NCBI RefSeq assembly: GCF_018617395.1
Contig: NZ_JACSKC010000001.1
Location: forward strand, 372,001 to 436,000
Direction: 5' to 3'
Source of the DNA: Exiguobacterium sp. s48
GTDB taxonomy: Bacteria > Bacillota > Bacilli > Exiguobacteriales > Exiguobacteriaceae
DNA length: 64,000 nt
Part shown: positions 16,317 to 25,072 of the stretch, in pieces
Layout of the letters: every line of letters starts with the position of its first letter
How positions within the stretch are numbered: the first letter of the stretch is position 1
The notes under the pieces: generated by a model
What the model was told of the DNA's origin: nothing
The model's input: the letters and a program-made list of their open reading frames with translations, nothing else
Databases searched by the model: none
Translations under genes and position numbers: made by a program

Positions 16317-16439
16317 CATAAAGGGCGTATTTTTTAAAAAAATATGGTATCTTTGTAGAGAGTTAAGTGTATTTTGTTCATATTGTGTTTTTTCTGTGAA
16401 GAGAATGCGAGGATTTCGTGATTATGTGGGGGGGTCAGT

Positions 16440-17366
16440 ATGACAAAAGTCAACCCAGGGATGACGGTAGATGTAGAGTATACAGAATCAACGTCATTCC
16501 GAGATTACGTCGCCTTAGCGAAAATGGGAATCGTTCGCGCCAACCTGTTGTTGGTGTTTGCGGGATTCTTCGTGGCAGCGACGTACCAGAGCGATACGCC
16601 AGTCCTTTACTTGTTTGAAGTTTGGCCACAGCTCTTATTAACAATGTTAGGAAGCGCACTCGTGATTTCGGGGAGTTGTTACCTAAACAACTTTGTGGAC
16701 CGAGACATCGATTACTTAATGGATCGTACGGACAATCGACCGAGTGTAACCGGCAAGATTTCAGGAGAGAAGATTTTACTTCTCGGATTGACACAACTTG
16801 CAATCGGAACACTTTTATTGCTCCTTGTATCGTACGTCGCCGCAGTATTCGGTTTAATCGGGGCATTTTTTTATGTCGTGATTTATACGATGTGGCTGAA
16901 GCGTACGAGTACGCTCAATACAGTCGTCGGTAGTATTTCGGGAGCCGTTCCACCGCTGATTGGTTGGGCAGCATTAGACCCGACACTTCATATCGATGCG
17001 TGGCTCATGTTCCTTGTCATGTTCTTATGGCAACCACCACACTTCCTGGCGCTCGCCATGCGACGGACGGAAGAGTATCGAGCGGCAGGCATTCCGATGC
17101 TTCCGGTCGTGAACGGATTTGCCATCACAAAACGGCAGATCATCTGGTGGATTGTGACGCTGATTCCAGCATCGCTCTTATTTATGCATTACGGTCTTGT
17201 TTACTTGACAGTCGCAGCCGGTTTAGGGGGCTACTGGTTGTATCTCGGATTGAAAGGATTCAAAGCCGAGGATGAAATCAAGTGGGCAAACAAAATGTTC
17301 TTCTATTCATTAATTTATTTAGTCGTGTGGATTATCGCGCTGATTTTGACTGCAGCATTGGCATAA
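16440..17366 (+). CDS. ctaB: Protoheme IX farnesyltransferase (heme O synthase) CtaB
   Basis: A 308-residue UbiA-family prenyltransferase that transfers a farnesyl group to protoheme IX, producing heme O for CtaA. The first Asp-rich motif reads [15 protein letters not shown] (83-97), and a second conserved region is [19 protein letters not shown]. About eight to nine membrane helices follow an N-terminal polar segment of about 25 residues. The ATG at 16440 has GGGGGG six bases upstream. First gene of the ctaB-F operon; 58 bases separate it from ctaC with no terminator. Confidence 0.96.
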   Translation: MTKVNPGMTVDVEYTESTSFRDYVALAKMGIVRANLLLVFAGFFVAATYQSDTPVLYLFEVWPQLLLTMLGSALVISGSCYLNNFVDRDIDYLMDRTDNRPSVTGKISGEKILLLGLTQLAIGTLLLLLVSYVAAVFGLIGAFFYVVIYTMWLKRTSTLNTVVGSISGAVPPLIGWAALDPTLHIDAWLMFLVMFLWQPPHFLALAMRRTEEYRAAGIPMLPVVNGFAITKRQIIWWIVTLIPASLLFMHYGLVYLTVAAGLGGYWLYLGLKGFKAEDEIKWANKMFFYSLIYLVVWIIALILTAALA

Positions 17367-17424
17367 TCGCACTCACTATATAGAAAACCATTACACATCA
17401 TTTTGGGAGAAAGTGGGGATTGTT

Positions 17425-18441
17425 GTGAAATCATTTAAGAAGCTTCTGTTTGGCATCGTCCCGATGATGATGTTCGCAGTCCTGTTATCAGGTTGCGGTC
17501 AAGAGGGATTGTCTGCATTGAAGCCGATGGGAGAAGGGGCTGAGCTTCAGCTCCGCATCATTCTCATCAGTTTGGCGATCATGCTCTTCGTACTCATCAT
17601 CGTCACGGTCATTTACGTGTTCGTGCTTATGAAGTTCCGTCGGAAAGATGAATCAATTCCGAAGCAAGTTGAAGGTAGCAGTACACTTGAGATGATTTGG
17701 ACAGTCGTTCCGATTATCCTTCTCGTCATTCTCGCTGTACCGACAATCACAACGACTGTCGAACTCGCGAAAGCGAAAGAAGCGAAAAAAGAAGAAGAAA
17801 TCAACGTTACAGCAAACTTGTACTGGTGGGAATTTGAATATCCAGAAGCAGGCGTTGTAACAGGGCAAGAACTCGTCATCCCAGTTGGGAAGCGAGTAGG
17901 AATCAACTTGACGTCTAAAGATGTCATTCACTCATTCTGGGTACCGGCTTTGTCTGGTAAAACAGATACGAACCCAGGACTTGATAACGAAATGTGGTTA
18001 CATGCAAATGAACCAGGTACTTACTATGGGAAGTGTGCCGAGCTTTGCGGTCCGTCACATGCCCTCATGGACTTTAAAGTCATCGCGCTCGAGCAAGAAG
18101 ATTACGACAAATGGCTCGAAGACATGAAAGCAAAACAAGACGAAAACGCTGAAAAACTTGTGGCAGACAACGCAAACTTGACAACAGGTGAAGAAGTGTA
18201 TGTCCAAAGCTGCTTAAGCTGTCACGGTGGCGGTAAAGTCGCACCTAGTTTAACGAACTTCGGAGATCGTGAATGGCTCACAGGTTACCTTGAAAACAAT
18301 GAGGATAACTTGAAAGAGTGGATTCGCAACCCGCAAGACAAAAAACAAGGGGCTAAAATGCCAGCTTTCAATGAGGGTCAAATCAGCAACGAAGAGTTAG
18401 ACGCACTCGTTGACTTCTTGTATGAGCAGAAAATTGACTAA
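17425..18441 (+). CDS. ctaC: Cytochrome caa3 oxidase subunit II with fused cytochrome c domain
   Basis: 338 residues from a GTG at 17425, chosen over the GTG at 17413 because GGGGA lies five bases before it. The signal sequence ends in lipobox LLSGC (C24), so it is a lipoprotein. Two transmembrane helices (about 44-70 and 88-112) anchor the cupredoxin domain, whose CuA ligands are H169, C204, C208, H212 and probably M215. A C-terminal cytochrome c domain has the heme motif CLSCH (C263, C266, H267) and a likely axial Met in GAKMPAF. It accepts electrons from cytochrome c and passes them to subunit I. The heme c fusion defines a caa3 enzyme. Confidence 0.96.
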   Translation: MKSFKKLLFGIVPMMMFAVLLSGCGQEGLSALKPMGEGAELQLRIILISLAIMLFVLIIVTVIYVFVLMKFRRKDESIPKQVEGSSTLEMIWTVVPIILLVILAVPTITTTVELAKAKEAKKEEEINVTANLYWWEFEYPEAGVVTGQELVIPVGKRVGINLTSKDVIHSFWVPALSGKTDTNPGLDNEMWLHANEPGTYYGKCAELCGPSHALMDFKVIALEQEDYDKWLEDMKAKQDENAEKLVADNANLTTGEEVYVQSCLSCHGGGKVAPSLTNFGDREWLTGYLENNEDNLKEWIRNPQDKKQGAKMPAFNEGQISNEELDALVDFLYEQKID

Positions 18442-18461
18442 CGGGAAAAGGGGGATTTCAC

Positions 18462-20348
18462 GTGGCACAGACCACTGCAATGCAGCAATCGCGTAAATAC
18501 AATGGCATTATGGATTGGATTACGACGGTTGACCACAAAAAAATCGGTATTTTGTATTTGTTCTCAGGAATCTTCTTCCTCCTTCTCGGTGGAATTGAAG
18601 CATTAATGATTCGTTGGCAACTTGTCAAACCAATGAACGACTTCGTCAGCGGTGAGACGTTTAACCAGTTGATTACGATGCACGGGACGACGATGATTTT
18701 CCTAGCAGCGATGCCGATGTTATTCGGTTTCATGAACGCTGTTGTCCCACTTCAAATCGGAGCGCGCGACGTTGCGTTCCCTTATGTAAACTCATTAGGT
18801 TTTTGGTTGTTCTTCTTCGGGGGAGTCATGCTGAACTTAAGCTGGTTCTTCGGAGCTGCACCAAACGCGGGATGGACAGCTTATGCACCACTTTCAACAC
18901 AGCCTGAAGCGAGCGGTGTAGACTTCTACGCACTCGGACTTCAAATTTCAGGTTTCGGTTCGTTGATGGCCGGGATTAACTTCCTCGTCACAATCTTGAA
19001 CATGCGTGCGCCAGGTATGAAACTGATGCGTATGCCACTCTTCACATGGACGACGTTCGTTGCATCTGCATTGATCGTCTTCGCATTCCCACCACTCACG
19101 GTCGGATTGTTCATGTTGATGTTTGAGCGACTCTTCGGAGCTGCATATTTTGACCCAGCAATGGGCGGGAACATCGTCATCTGGGAACACCTTTTCTGGA
19201 TCTTCGGTCACCCGGAAGTATACATTTTGATCTTACCGGCATTCGGTATTTTCTCGGAAATCATTCCGACATTCGCGCGTAAACGTCTCTTCGGTTACAC
19301 GACGATGGTCTTCGCAACAATGTTGATCGGTTTCCTTGGATTCATGGTTTGGGTTCACCACATGTTCACAGTCGGTCTTGGTCCAGTTGCGAACTCAATC
19401 TTCGCAGTCGCAACAATGGCGATTGCTGTACCAACCGGTGTTAAAATCTTTAACTGGCTCTTCACATTGTGGGGCGGTCAGATTAAATTCAACGTGGCCA
19501 TGCTCTATTCAGTCGCGTTCATTCCTTCATTCCTCGTTGGTGGGATGACAGGGGTTATGCTCTCAGTTGCTCCGGCTGACTATCAGTACCATGATAGTTA
19601 CTTCGTCGTCGCTCACTTCCACTACGTTATCGTAGGTGGGGTTGTATATGGTCTTTTCGCAGGACTTTACTACTGGTTCCCACTTATGTTTGGTAAAGCG
19701 CTATCTGAGAAACTCGGTTACTGGCAGTTCTGGTTATTCTTTATCGGTTTCCACTTGACGTTCTTCCCGCAACACTTCCTCGGATTGTTCGGTATGCCAC
19801 GTCGAGTCTTCACATACCTTGGTGGCCAAGGTTGGGATACCCTCAACTTGCTCTCGACAGCAGGGGCATTCTTCATGGGTGTATCCACGATCGTCTTGCT
19901 CATCGCCGTTGTGAAAGCCTTTATGTCTAAAGAACGCGTCAAACCAGACCATTGGGGAGACGGACGTACGCTTGAGTGGTCACTTCCTGTACCGACTCCT
20001 GAGTACAACTTTGCTCAAACGCCACTCGTCAAAGGTCTTGACACACTTTGGCTCGAGAAGATGGCGGGGAACAAGCGTGTATCTGTTTCTGAAGAAGTGA
20101 CAGACATCCACATGCCGAATAACTCGATTATTCCGTTCTTCACATCACTCGGTCTCTTCATCGCTGGACTTGGTGCGATCTTCCACTTGGATAACTCTGT
20201 GGTCGGTTGGTCACTCATTGGAGTTGGATTAGCGATGACGTTCGTTTCGATGTTCCTACGTTCATGGATTGACGATCATGGCTACTACATTCCGAAGTCT
20301 AAAGTCGAAGCAGACTTGAAGGCGATTCGCGAGAAAGGAGAACAATAA
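18462..20348 (+). CDS. ctaD: Cytochrome caa3 oxidase subunit I
   Basis: A 628-residue heme-copper oxidase core subunit with at least twelve helices plus C-terminal helices beyond the core. Hallmarks are MHGTTMIFL (heme a ligand His), WIFGHPEVYILILPAFG (CuB His and the His-Tyr partner), VWVHHMFTVG (two CuB His) and HDSYFVVAHFHYV (377-389) with heme a3 ligand H385 and heme a ligand H387. It reduces oxygen to water and pumps protons. The start is a GTG with AAAAGGGGGA upstream. The 3' end carries the ctaE ribosome-binding site. Confidence 0.97.
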   Translation: MAQTTAMQQSRKYNGIMDWITTVDHKKIGILYLFSGIFFLLLGGIEALMIRWQLVKPMNDFVSGETFNQLITMHGTTMIFLAAMPMLFGFMNAVVPLQIGARDVAFPYVNSLGFWLFFFGGVMLNLSWFFGAAPNAGWTAYAPLSTQPEASGVDFYALGLQISGFGSLMAGINFLVTILNMRAPGMKLMRMPLFTWTTFVASALIVFAFPPLTVGLFMLMFERLFGAAYFDPAMGGNIVIWEHLFWIFGHPEVYILILPAFGIFSEIIPTFARKRLFGYTTMVFATMLIGFLGFMVWVHHMFTVGLGPVANSIFAVATMAIAVPTGVKIFNWLFTLWGGQIKFNVAMLYSVAFIPSFLVGGMTGVMLSVAPADYQYHDSYFVVAHFHYVIVGGVVYGLFAGLYYWFPLMFGKALSEKLGYWQFWLFFIGFHLTFFPQHFLGLFGMPRRVFTYLGGQGWDTLNLLSTAGAFFMGVSTIVLLIAVVKAFMSKERVKPDHWGDGRTLEWSLPVPTPEYNFAQTPLVKGLDTLWLEKMAGNKRVSVSEEVTDIHMPNNSIIPFFTSLGLFIAGLGAIFHLDNSVVGWSLIGVGLAMTFVSMFLRSWIDDHGYYIPKSKVEADLKAIREKGEQ

Positions 20349-20975
20349 ATGGCACATGCAGTTGAAAAACACCCAGTGACCGGAATTCCGGCCAACCCAG
20401 AGAAAGCAACGCTGGAAGGGAAAAATAAATATGTGGCCTTCTGGTTCTTCCTTGGTGGAGAGACAGTCCTCTTCGCCTCGCTCTTTGGAACGTATGTCGG
20501 TCTTTTAAACTCTGGCGCGCCAGAGGAGTTACGTTCATACAATATCTTTGAGATGGAGCTCGTCTTTATTATGACGATGCTCCTCCTCACAAGTTCACTT
20601 ACTAGTGTTCTTGCGATGATGAATATGAAAGCAAATAATACGGGCCGCATGAAACTTTGGTTGATTGTGACACTCGTTCTTGGAGCAGGATTCCTAACTG
20701 CAGAGATTTACGAGTTCATTCACTACTACCATATCGGTCACACGTTTACGTCAAGCGCGTTCGGTTCAGCCTTCTATACGTTAGTCGGTTTCCACGGTGG
20801 ACACGTGACGTTCGGTCTTCTTTGGATCACGACACTCTTGATTCGTAACTGGAACCGTCCGATCGATGTATACAATGCACCAAAATTCTATGTATCGAGT
20901 CTATACTGGCACTTTATCGACGTTGTTTGGGTCTTCATCTTCTCAATCGTCTACCTCTTAGGGATGGTGAGCTAA
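20349..20975 (+). CDS. ctaE: Cytochrome caa3 oxidase subunit III
   Basis: A 208-residue membrane protein with five hydrophobic segments, typical of bacterial subunit III. Signature stretches are FWFFLGGETVLFASLFGTYV, AEIYEFIHYY, FYTLVGFHGGHVTFGL and SSLYWHFIDVVWVFIFSIVYL. The ATG directly abuts the ctaD stop codon and uses AAAGGAG inside the ctaD 3' end, so translation is probably coupled. Confidence 0.96.
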   Translation: MAHAVEKHPVTGIPANPEKATLEGKNKYVAFWFFLGGETVLFASLFGTYVGLLNSGAPEELRSYNIFEMELVFIMTMLLLTSSLTSVLAMMNMKANNTGRMKLWLIVTLVLGAGFLTAEIYEFIHYYHIGHTFTSSAFGSAFYTLVGFHGGHVTFGLLWITTLLIRNWNRPIDVYNAPKFYVSSLYWHFIDVVWVFIFSIVYLLGMVS

Positions 20976-20976
20976 T

Positions 20977-21306
20977 ATGGAAAAACGATCAATGAACGAA
21001 ACGCACAGACAGTTAGAACTTGAAATGAAAGCAGAATCAAAACGCGAGTATCAACTTCAGTTGATCAGTTTCGCGATGATGATCTTGCTCACATTCGTAG
21101 CATTCGGAGCCGTTTATGCGGAATTGATGCCAGTGTGGGCAGCAGGTGGTTTCTTAATCATCTTGGCGATCATTCAAGTATTCTTACAGTTGTATATTTT
21201 CATGCATATGAATAACCGTGGGAACACGTGGATCGTTGGTATGATGTGGTTAGGCATCTTTGTCGCCATCATCACGGTCGCTGCACTACGCTTACTCATT
21301 TGGTAA
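20977..21306 (+). CDS. ctaF: Cytochrome caa3 oxidase subunit IV
   Basis: A 109-residue protein with a charged N-terminus (about 30 residues) and three hydrophobic segments, including the QLYIFMHM region shared by prokaryotic subunit IV (COX4_pro type). It starts one base after the ctaE stop codon. Last oxidase subunit gene, followed by an imperfect terminator. Confidence 0.93.
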   Translation: MEKRSMNETHRQLELEMKAESKREYQLQLISFAMMILLTFVAFGAVYAELMPVWAAGGFLIILAIIQVFLQLYIFMHMNNRGNTWIVGMMWLGIFVAIITVAALRLLIW

Positions 21307-21312
21307 TTGTGA

Positions 21313-21361
21313 CAAAGGATTGAACATCTGTGGAAACACGGATGATTCGGTCCTTTTTCCT
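21313..21361 (+). terminator. Probable terminator of the ctaBCDEF operon
   Basis: Long interrupted stem: AAGGA/TCCTT at the base and CATC-GTG/CAC-GATG at the top with a GAAA loop, followed by a T-rich stretch. Between here and ctaG there is also a seven-base inverted repeat ACTTCAA (21364-21370)/TTGAAGT (21390-21396) of unknown role. Confidence 0.55.
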
Positions 21362-21440
21362 TTACTTCAAAAATGAATGAATAGTAATCTTGAAGTGAAC
21401 GGTTTCAAAGGTCAGGGAGAGAAAGAAAAGGGGTGAACGG

Positions 21441-22364
21441 ATGCTCTGGAATACGTCGGAGCTGCTCAATCAATTTGATTGGCTCACGTTATGGAGTCCG
21501 CTGTTCGGATTGCTCATGGTCGGGATTTATGTACTATACGCCGTCGTGACAGAGAGAATGGCGAAGCGAGGATATGCCTCGACCACGTTATTACAAAAGT
21601 TTAGTATGTTGTTCGCGATTTTGTTGTATTATATCGGTTTTGGAAGTCCAATCGATGTGTTGGCTCATATCATCTTATCGGTGCATATGTTCCAAATGGT
21701 GCTTGTTTATATTTTGGCACCGGCTCTCGTTGTATACGGACTCCCATACTGGGTGTTTGAAAAATTACTTAGCTTTAAAATCATTGGACCAACGTTTCAA
21801 TTTTTAACAAAGCCACTGATTGCACTTCTATTATTTAACGCATTGTTCTCTATCTATCATATGCCCGTCGTGTTCGATTACGTATTGACGAACTATGGGG
21901 TGCACCGAATTTTCCACGGCTCGTTAGTCGTCTTTAGTTTGACGATGTGGTATCCGGTCATCGTCCCACTCGTTTCAGACGAGGAAGAAGGCATGTCAGA
22001 TTTGAAACGAATGGTGTACATTATCGCTAACGGGGTATTGTTGACACCTGCTTGTGCACTGATCATCTTCAGCCAGACAACGCTTTATAACGCCTATACG
22101 GACGTCCAGACGTTCGCTTCGGTGCTCGGTTATTGTTTGCCGAACGGAGATGTATCGGGAATCGATTTGGAGGCGTTGATGGGTGCGACGAACAGTGCAC
22201 TCGAAGACCAGCGTTTCGGTGGGGTCTTGATGAAACTTGGTCAAGAGCTCGTATATGGATTCTTTTTCGGATGGACGTTCTTCGGTTGGGTACGACGGAC
22301 GAAATCCCTTGCTGTAGATGAAGGCATGTCCTTCACACCACAAGAGACAAATGAGAAAAACTAA
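21441..22364 (+). CDS. ctaG: Cytochrome c oxidase assembly factor CtaG
   Basis: A 307-residue polytopic membrane protein (about seven helices) of the Bacillus CtaG/caa3_CtaG family, needed to form active caa3 oxidase, probably through CuB delivery. Visible family features include the LAHIILSVHMFQMVLVYI helix and HRIFHGSLVVFSLTMWYPV, with His residues placed as possible copper ligands. It is unrelated to the Cox11-type CtaG of proteobacteria. AAAAGGGGTG precedes the ATG. Confidence 0.94.
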   Translation: MLWNTSELLNQFDWLTLWSPLFGLLMVGIYVLYAVVTERMAKRGYASTTLLQKFSMLFAILLYYIGFGSPIDVLAHIILSVHMFQMVLVYILAPALVVYGLPYWVFEKLLSFKIIGPTFQFLTKPLIALLLFNALFSIYHMPVVFDYVLTNYGVHRIFHGSLVVFSLTMWYPVIVPLVSDEEEGMSDLKRMVYIIANGVLLTPACALIIFSQTTLYNAYTDVQTFASVLGYCLPNGDVSGIDLEALMGATNSALEDQRFGGVLMKLGQELVYGFFFGWTFFGWVRRTKSLAVDEGMSFTPQETNEKN

Positions 22365-22388
22365 ACAGAACAAAAAGGGGAAACATTG

Positions 22389-22847
22389 ATGAACTATCTT
22401 GCCTTAATTAGTGTGTCATTCATCGTCATCAGTGCGATACTTGTCGCCATTGGATGGGTGATTATCGCAAAAGACCGCAGCAACATTGAAAAACATAAAA
22501 AAGTGATGACAGCTGCTGCGATTGCGGCGACTACTTTCTTCATCCTTTATGTGTCACGAACCGTTTTTGTCGGAAACACAGCGTTCGGAGGACCAGATTC
22601 GATTAAACCGTATTATCTCGGCTTTATGATCTTCCATATCTTATTGGCGACAACAGGCGGTGTCCTCGGATTGATTTCGCTTTATCTCGGTTACAAAAAT
22701 AAAATCGAGAAACATCGCAAAATCGGACCGAAAGCCTCAGTGATTTGGTTCTTCACAGCCATCACAGGTGTCATCGTCTATATCCTTCTCTACGTGGCAT
22801 ATGACCCGGGTGAGACGACGAACGTATTCCGCGCAATAATCGGATGA
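22389..22847 (+). CDS. ctaM: DUF420 membrane protein, CtaM/YozB-like oxidase biogenesis factor
   Basis: 152 residues with four hydrophobic segments. Conserved His lie in EKHKKVM, MIFHILLAT and EKHRKIGP. I use the ATG at 22389, just after an in-frame TTG, with AAAAAGGGG upstream. The family is DUF420; B. subtilis YozB and S. aureus CtaM belong to it, and CtaM is needed for heme A-dependent oxidases. Its place between ctaG and the SCO gene supports an assembly role. Confidence 0.88.
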   Translation: MNYLALISVSFIVISAILVAIGWVIIAKDRSNIEKHKKVMTAAAIAATTFFILYVSRTVFVGNTAFGGPDSIKPYYLGFMIFHILLATTGGVLGLISLYLGYKNKIEKHRKIGPKASVIWFFTAITGVIVYILLYVAYDPGETTNVFRAIIG

Positions 22848-22868
22848 TCCATAGAGAGGGAGAGCTAT

Positions 22869-23483
22869 ATGAAACGGAATAGCTATATGACGGTTGGTTT
22901 GACCGTCCTGACGCTTGCCGTCATCGGAGTAGCAGTATATTTTATATTCTTTGATCAAGAGGATTTACCGGTCATTCAAGAACCGACGCCGTTCACATTG
23001 ACGAACGCGTTAAACGAAGAAACATTCAATTCTGATGATGGAAAAGTAAAGATTGTGACATTCTTTTACACGAATTGTCCAGATATTTGTCCATTGACGC
23101 TACGTGATTTCATGAAGCTTGAAAAAGAATTAAAGGCCGAAGGATTATACGGCACAGATGTAGAACTCGTGGCGATCACGGTTGATCCTGAGGTCGATAC
23201 CGTGCCAGTTCTTCAAAACTACGGAGAAGCATTCCAAGCAGATCCGACCGGGTGGAAGATGTTGACGGGTGAACAAGTGGATATTGATCGAATTACACGT
23301 CAACTTCAATTCTATTATTCGAAGGCGAACAGCGGTCTCGTGACTCACGCGACAACGATGTACGTCATCGACCGTCATCACGATGTACGTGCTGTCGCGC
23401 AGATGGCAACGGCAGGGGATGAGCCGGTCGATATCGAATCTATCATGGAGGACGTGAAAGTGCTCGCGAATGAAAAGGAGTGA
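22869..23483 (+). CDS. SCO1/SenC-family copper chaperone
   Basis: 204 residues: one N-terminal membrane anchor (about 7-27), then a thioredoxin-like domain. The copper-binding CPDIC motif gives C70 and C74, and the third ligand is H160 in THATTMYVID. SCO proteins (B. subtilis YpmQ/BsSco) deliver copper to CuA of subunit II, here CtaC. AGAGGGAG precedes the ATG. It is encoded in the assembly cluster rather than elsewhere as in B. subtilis. Confidence 0.93.
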   Translation: MKRNSYMTVGLTVLTLAVIGVAVYFIFFDQEDLPVIQEPTPFTLTNALNEETFNSDDGKVKIVTFFYTNCPDICPLTLRDFMKLEKELKAEGLYGTDVELVAITVDPEVDTVPVLQNYGEAFQADPTGWKMLTGEQVDIDRITRQLQFYYSKANSGLVTHATTMYVIDRHHDVRAVAQMATAGDEPVDIESIMEDVKVLANEKE

Positions 23484-23488
23484 TCACC

Positions 23489-23764
23489 ATGAACGATACG
23501 ATGGCTGTGATTGGGAATGACTATTCATACGGAGATGTGACGATTGCAGAACGGGCGATTGAAGATTTGATCGCCTGTAGCGCGATTGAGTTCGGCTTAA
23601 AGGAAGTAAAAGTCGTCTCTCGCTCAAAAGACCACTACGATTATCAAATCATTGCATCATTACCACTCGCCGAAGCAGAGCGATTGTACCGCTATGTCCG
23701 AGATCAATTTGATTTATTGCTCGGTCAAGTCGATGTGACGTTGAACATTATTGCAACCAACTGA
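23489..23764 (+). CDS. Small protein of unknown function at the end of the oxidase assembly cluster
   Basis: 91 residues from the ATG at 23489, which follows AAAAGGAG; the SCO stop codon lies within this ribosome-binding region, five bases before the ATG, so the two genes are coupled. It has no membrane segment or Cys pair. The pattern G-D-V-T-I-A, a helix, VKVVSRS, YDYQIIASLPL, a helix and DVTLNII alternates strand and helix in a way that reminds me of Asp23/Gls24 (DUF322) proteins; this is a weak inference. It ends the transcript at a strong terminator. Confidence 0.75.
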   Translation: MNDTMAVIGNDYSYGDVTIAERAIEDLIACSAIEFGLKEVKVVSRSKDHYDYQIIASLPLAEAERLYRYVRDQFDLLLGQVDVTLNIIATN

Positions 23765-23766
23765 AC

Positions 23767-23806
23767 AAAGCCCACGGAAGCGAATCTGCTTTCGTGGGCT
23801 TTATTT
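23767..23806 (+). terminator. Terminator after the oxidase assembly genes
   Basis: Fifteen-base arms AAAGCCCACGGAAGC and GCTTTCGTGGGCTTT with one mismatch and a six-base loop, followed by T-rich sequence. Confidence 0.92.
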
Positions 23807-23814
23807 GTAATCAA

Positions 23815-23841
23815 AAACCCCTTCGCTTATGCAAGGGGTTT
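23815..23841 (-). terminator. Terminator of the yugN-like gene
   Basis: Nine-base-pair stem AAACCCCTT/AAGGGGTTT. Read on the reverse strand, its 5' arm holds the last sense codons of the gene, its loop contains the stop codon, and T residues follow. Confidence 0.8.
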
Positions 23842-24189
23842 GACTTCTAGTGTTTCAGCGAGTGCCTTTAAGCGGCGCTCACAGTCGCGGACGATTTCAT
23901 CTGGGAAGACTTCATCGTATTCAACACCGTGTGGGTAATAATGCTTTCCTAAAATCGGAGTGAGCATTTTGACAACAGCGTGACGATCCTCGATTTGACC
24001 TTCGATTGCGTATACAGGTAAGCGAAGATAGAATGTTTCGCCAGTCGATTGTTTCTCATATTTCATATCATACGTGGCACGCTCGTAATCCCAAGCACCT
24101 TCACGGATGAAATGATGATGATCCATGATCGTCTCGAGCAAACCAAAACGGATTTCTTTTCCCTCGATGTGGAACTGCTCAAATTTCAT
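23827..24189 (-). CDS. YugN-like family protein
   Basis: 120 residues starting MKFEQFHIEG. Two adjacent ATGs follow AAAGGGGGATT; I chose the second for spacing. The pattern GAWDYERATYDMKYE, then YLRLPVYAIEGQIEDRHAVVKMLTPILGKHYYPHGV resembles B. subtilis YugN (GNWDYDHGYFDYK and RIPFTVEEGQL), a small soluble family of unknown function. It is transcribed alone on the reverse strand. Confidence 0.75.
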   Translation of the reverse strand: MKFEQFHIEGKEIRFGLLETIMDHHHFIREGAWDYERATYDMKYEKQSTGETFYLRLPVYAIEGQIEDRHAVVKMLTPILGKHYYPHGVEYDEVFPDEIVRDCERRLKALAETLEVKPLA

Positions 24190-24293
24190 CATAATCCCCC
24201 TTTTCGAATAAACCTCATATGTCATCATACCATATTCAAAAACGTTCTTGGAATAACGTGTGTTCAAATTGTGAAAAAAAGATGAACGATTGA

Positions 24294-25049
24294 TTAGCGA
24301 ATTGAATTTAAGTACTCCTCGATTTTTTGAGGAAGTTTCACGCCGAGTGGAAGCAGTCCTTCCGAGCCGAAAAAGACGTTGAACTCCAAAATATAAAATC
24401 CATCTTCTGTCACAATGACATCGAATGCTGCGTGGTTGATGGATAAGGTGTTCGCGATGGATTGAACTTCTTTGACGACATCTTCCGGGATATCTTCATA
24501 AGAGAAGTTGGCGCCTTGGGCAACGTTGTTTAAAAAGGCTTCACTGACACGCCAATAGGCACCGACGACTTCTTCTCCGATGACGATGACACGTAAGTCA
24601 CGATCGTTCGGGATGAACTCTTGGACGTAAAACGTATCGTGTTTTTCAACGTACTCTAGCCAGTCTTGATCATTTTTAATCAACCATACGCCTTGCCCCA
24701 TTGACGATTTAGCTTTTTTGGCAACGAACGGGTAGTGGAACTCTTCCAAAACGCGTTCAATCGTGTATGGATTTTTCCCGTAAATTAACGTCTTCGGAAT
24801 GCGATGAGGATATGTTGCTTTAAAGGCGCGTGTCATTTCAATCTTGTCGTGCCCGAGATGATAAGTCGCAGGTGACGGGAAGATGGCTTTATTCATCCCA
24901 TAGATGATGGAATTGACCATCCAATACTCGGGAAACAAAACAAGGTCGGCAGCACGTACCTTGTCGAGCTGGTCAAAATAGTATTCAGGTTTCGCATAGT
25001 CCGTTTTGATACCGGCCGATCGAATCATATTAAAAGAAACTTTTTTCAT
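24294..25049 (-). CDS. ATP-grasp (RimK-like) ligase of unknown substrate
   Basis: 251 residues. An N-terminal pre-ATP-grasp region is followed by an ATP-grasp domain: YPFVAKKAKSSMGQGVWLI is the Lys/Gly-rich ATP loop, FYVQEFIPNDRDLRVIVIG the substrate-strand region and YILEFNVFFGSEGL the metal-binding EFN motif. Such enzymes join a carboxylate to an amine at the cost of ATP, for instance adding glutamate. The start is uncertain: ATG at 25049 (MKKVSF) or at 25061. The best ribosome-binding site (AAAGGAAG, 25078-25085) is 28 bases from 25049, but a 19-base hairpin in between would bring it to 9. A TATAAT box at 25115-25120 on the reverse strand is a possible -10. No neighbour suggests the substrate. 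Confidence 0.82.
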   Translation of the reverse strand: MKKVSFNMIRSAGIKTDYAKPEYYFDQLDKVRAADLVLFPEYWMVNSIIYGMNKAIFPSPATYHLGHDKIEMTRAFKATYPHRIPKTLIYGKNPYTIERVLEEFHYPFVAKKAKSSMGQGVWLIKNDQDWLEYVEKHDTFYVQEFIPNDRDLRVIVIGEEVVGAYWRVSEAFLNNVAQGANFSYEDIPEDVVKEVQSIANTLSINHAAFDVIVTEDGFYILEFNVFFGSEGLLPLGVKLPQKIEEYLNSIR

Positions 25050-25053
25050 AAGT

Positions 25054-25072
25054 AGACGCATGGGTTGCGTCT
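25054..25072 (-). other. Hairpin between ribosome-binding site and start of the ATP-grasp gene
   Basis: Six-base perfect arms AGACGC/GCGTCT around a seven-base loop in the leader. The alternative upstream ATG (25061) lies at the loop and 3' arm boundary. Folding would shorten the spacing of AAAGGAAG to the ATG at 25049 from 28 to 9 bases. Confidence 0.5.

Larger units (their letters stand above)
16107..16439. other. ctaA-ctaB divergent control region (333 bases, no gene)
   Basis: AT-rich region with no supported coding sequence. It contains the ctaA -10 (TATAAT on the reverse strand, 16180-16185), a cre-like element (16220-16233), an FNR/Rex-type dyad (16269-16284) and a TTGACA-based promoter for ctaB (16288-16316). 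The stretch 16317-16430 is a long AT-rich leader before the ctaB ribosome-binding site GGGGGG; I see no further structure I can support there. Confidence 0.7.
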
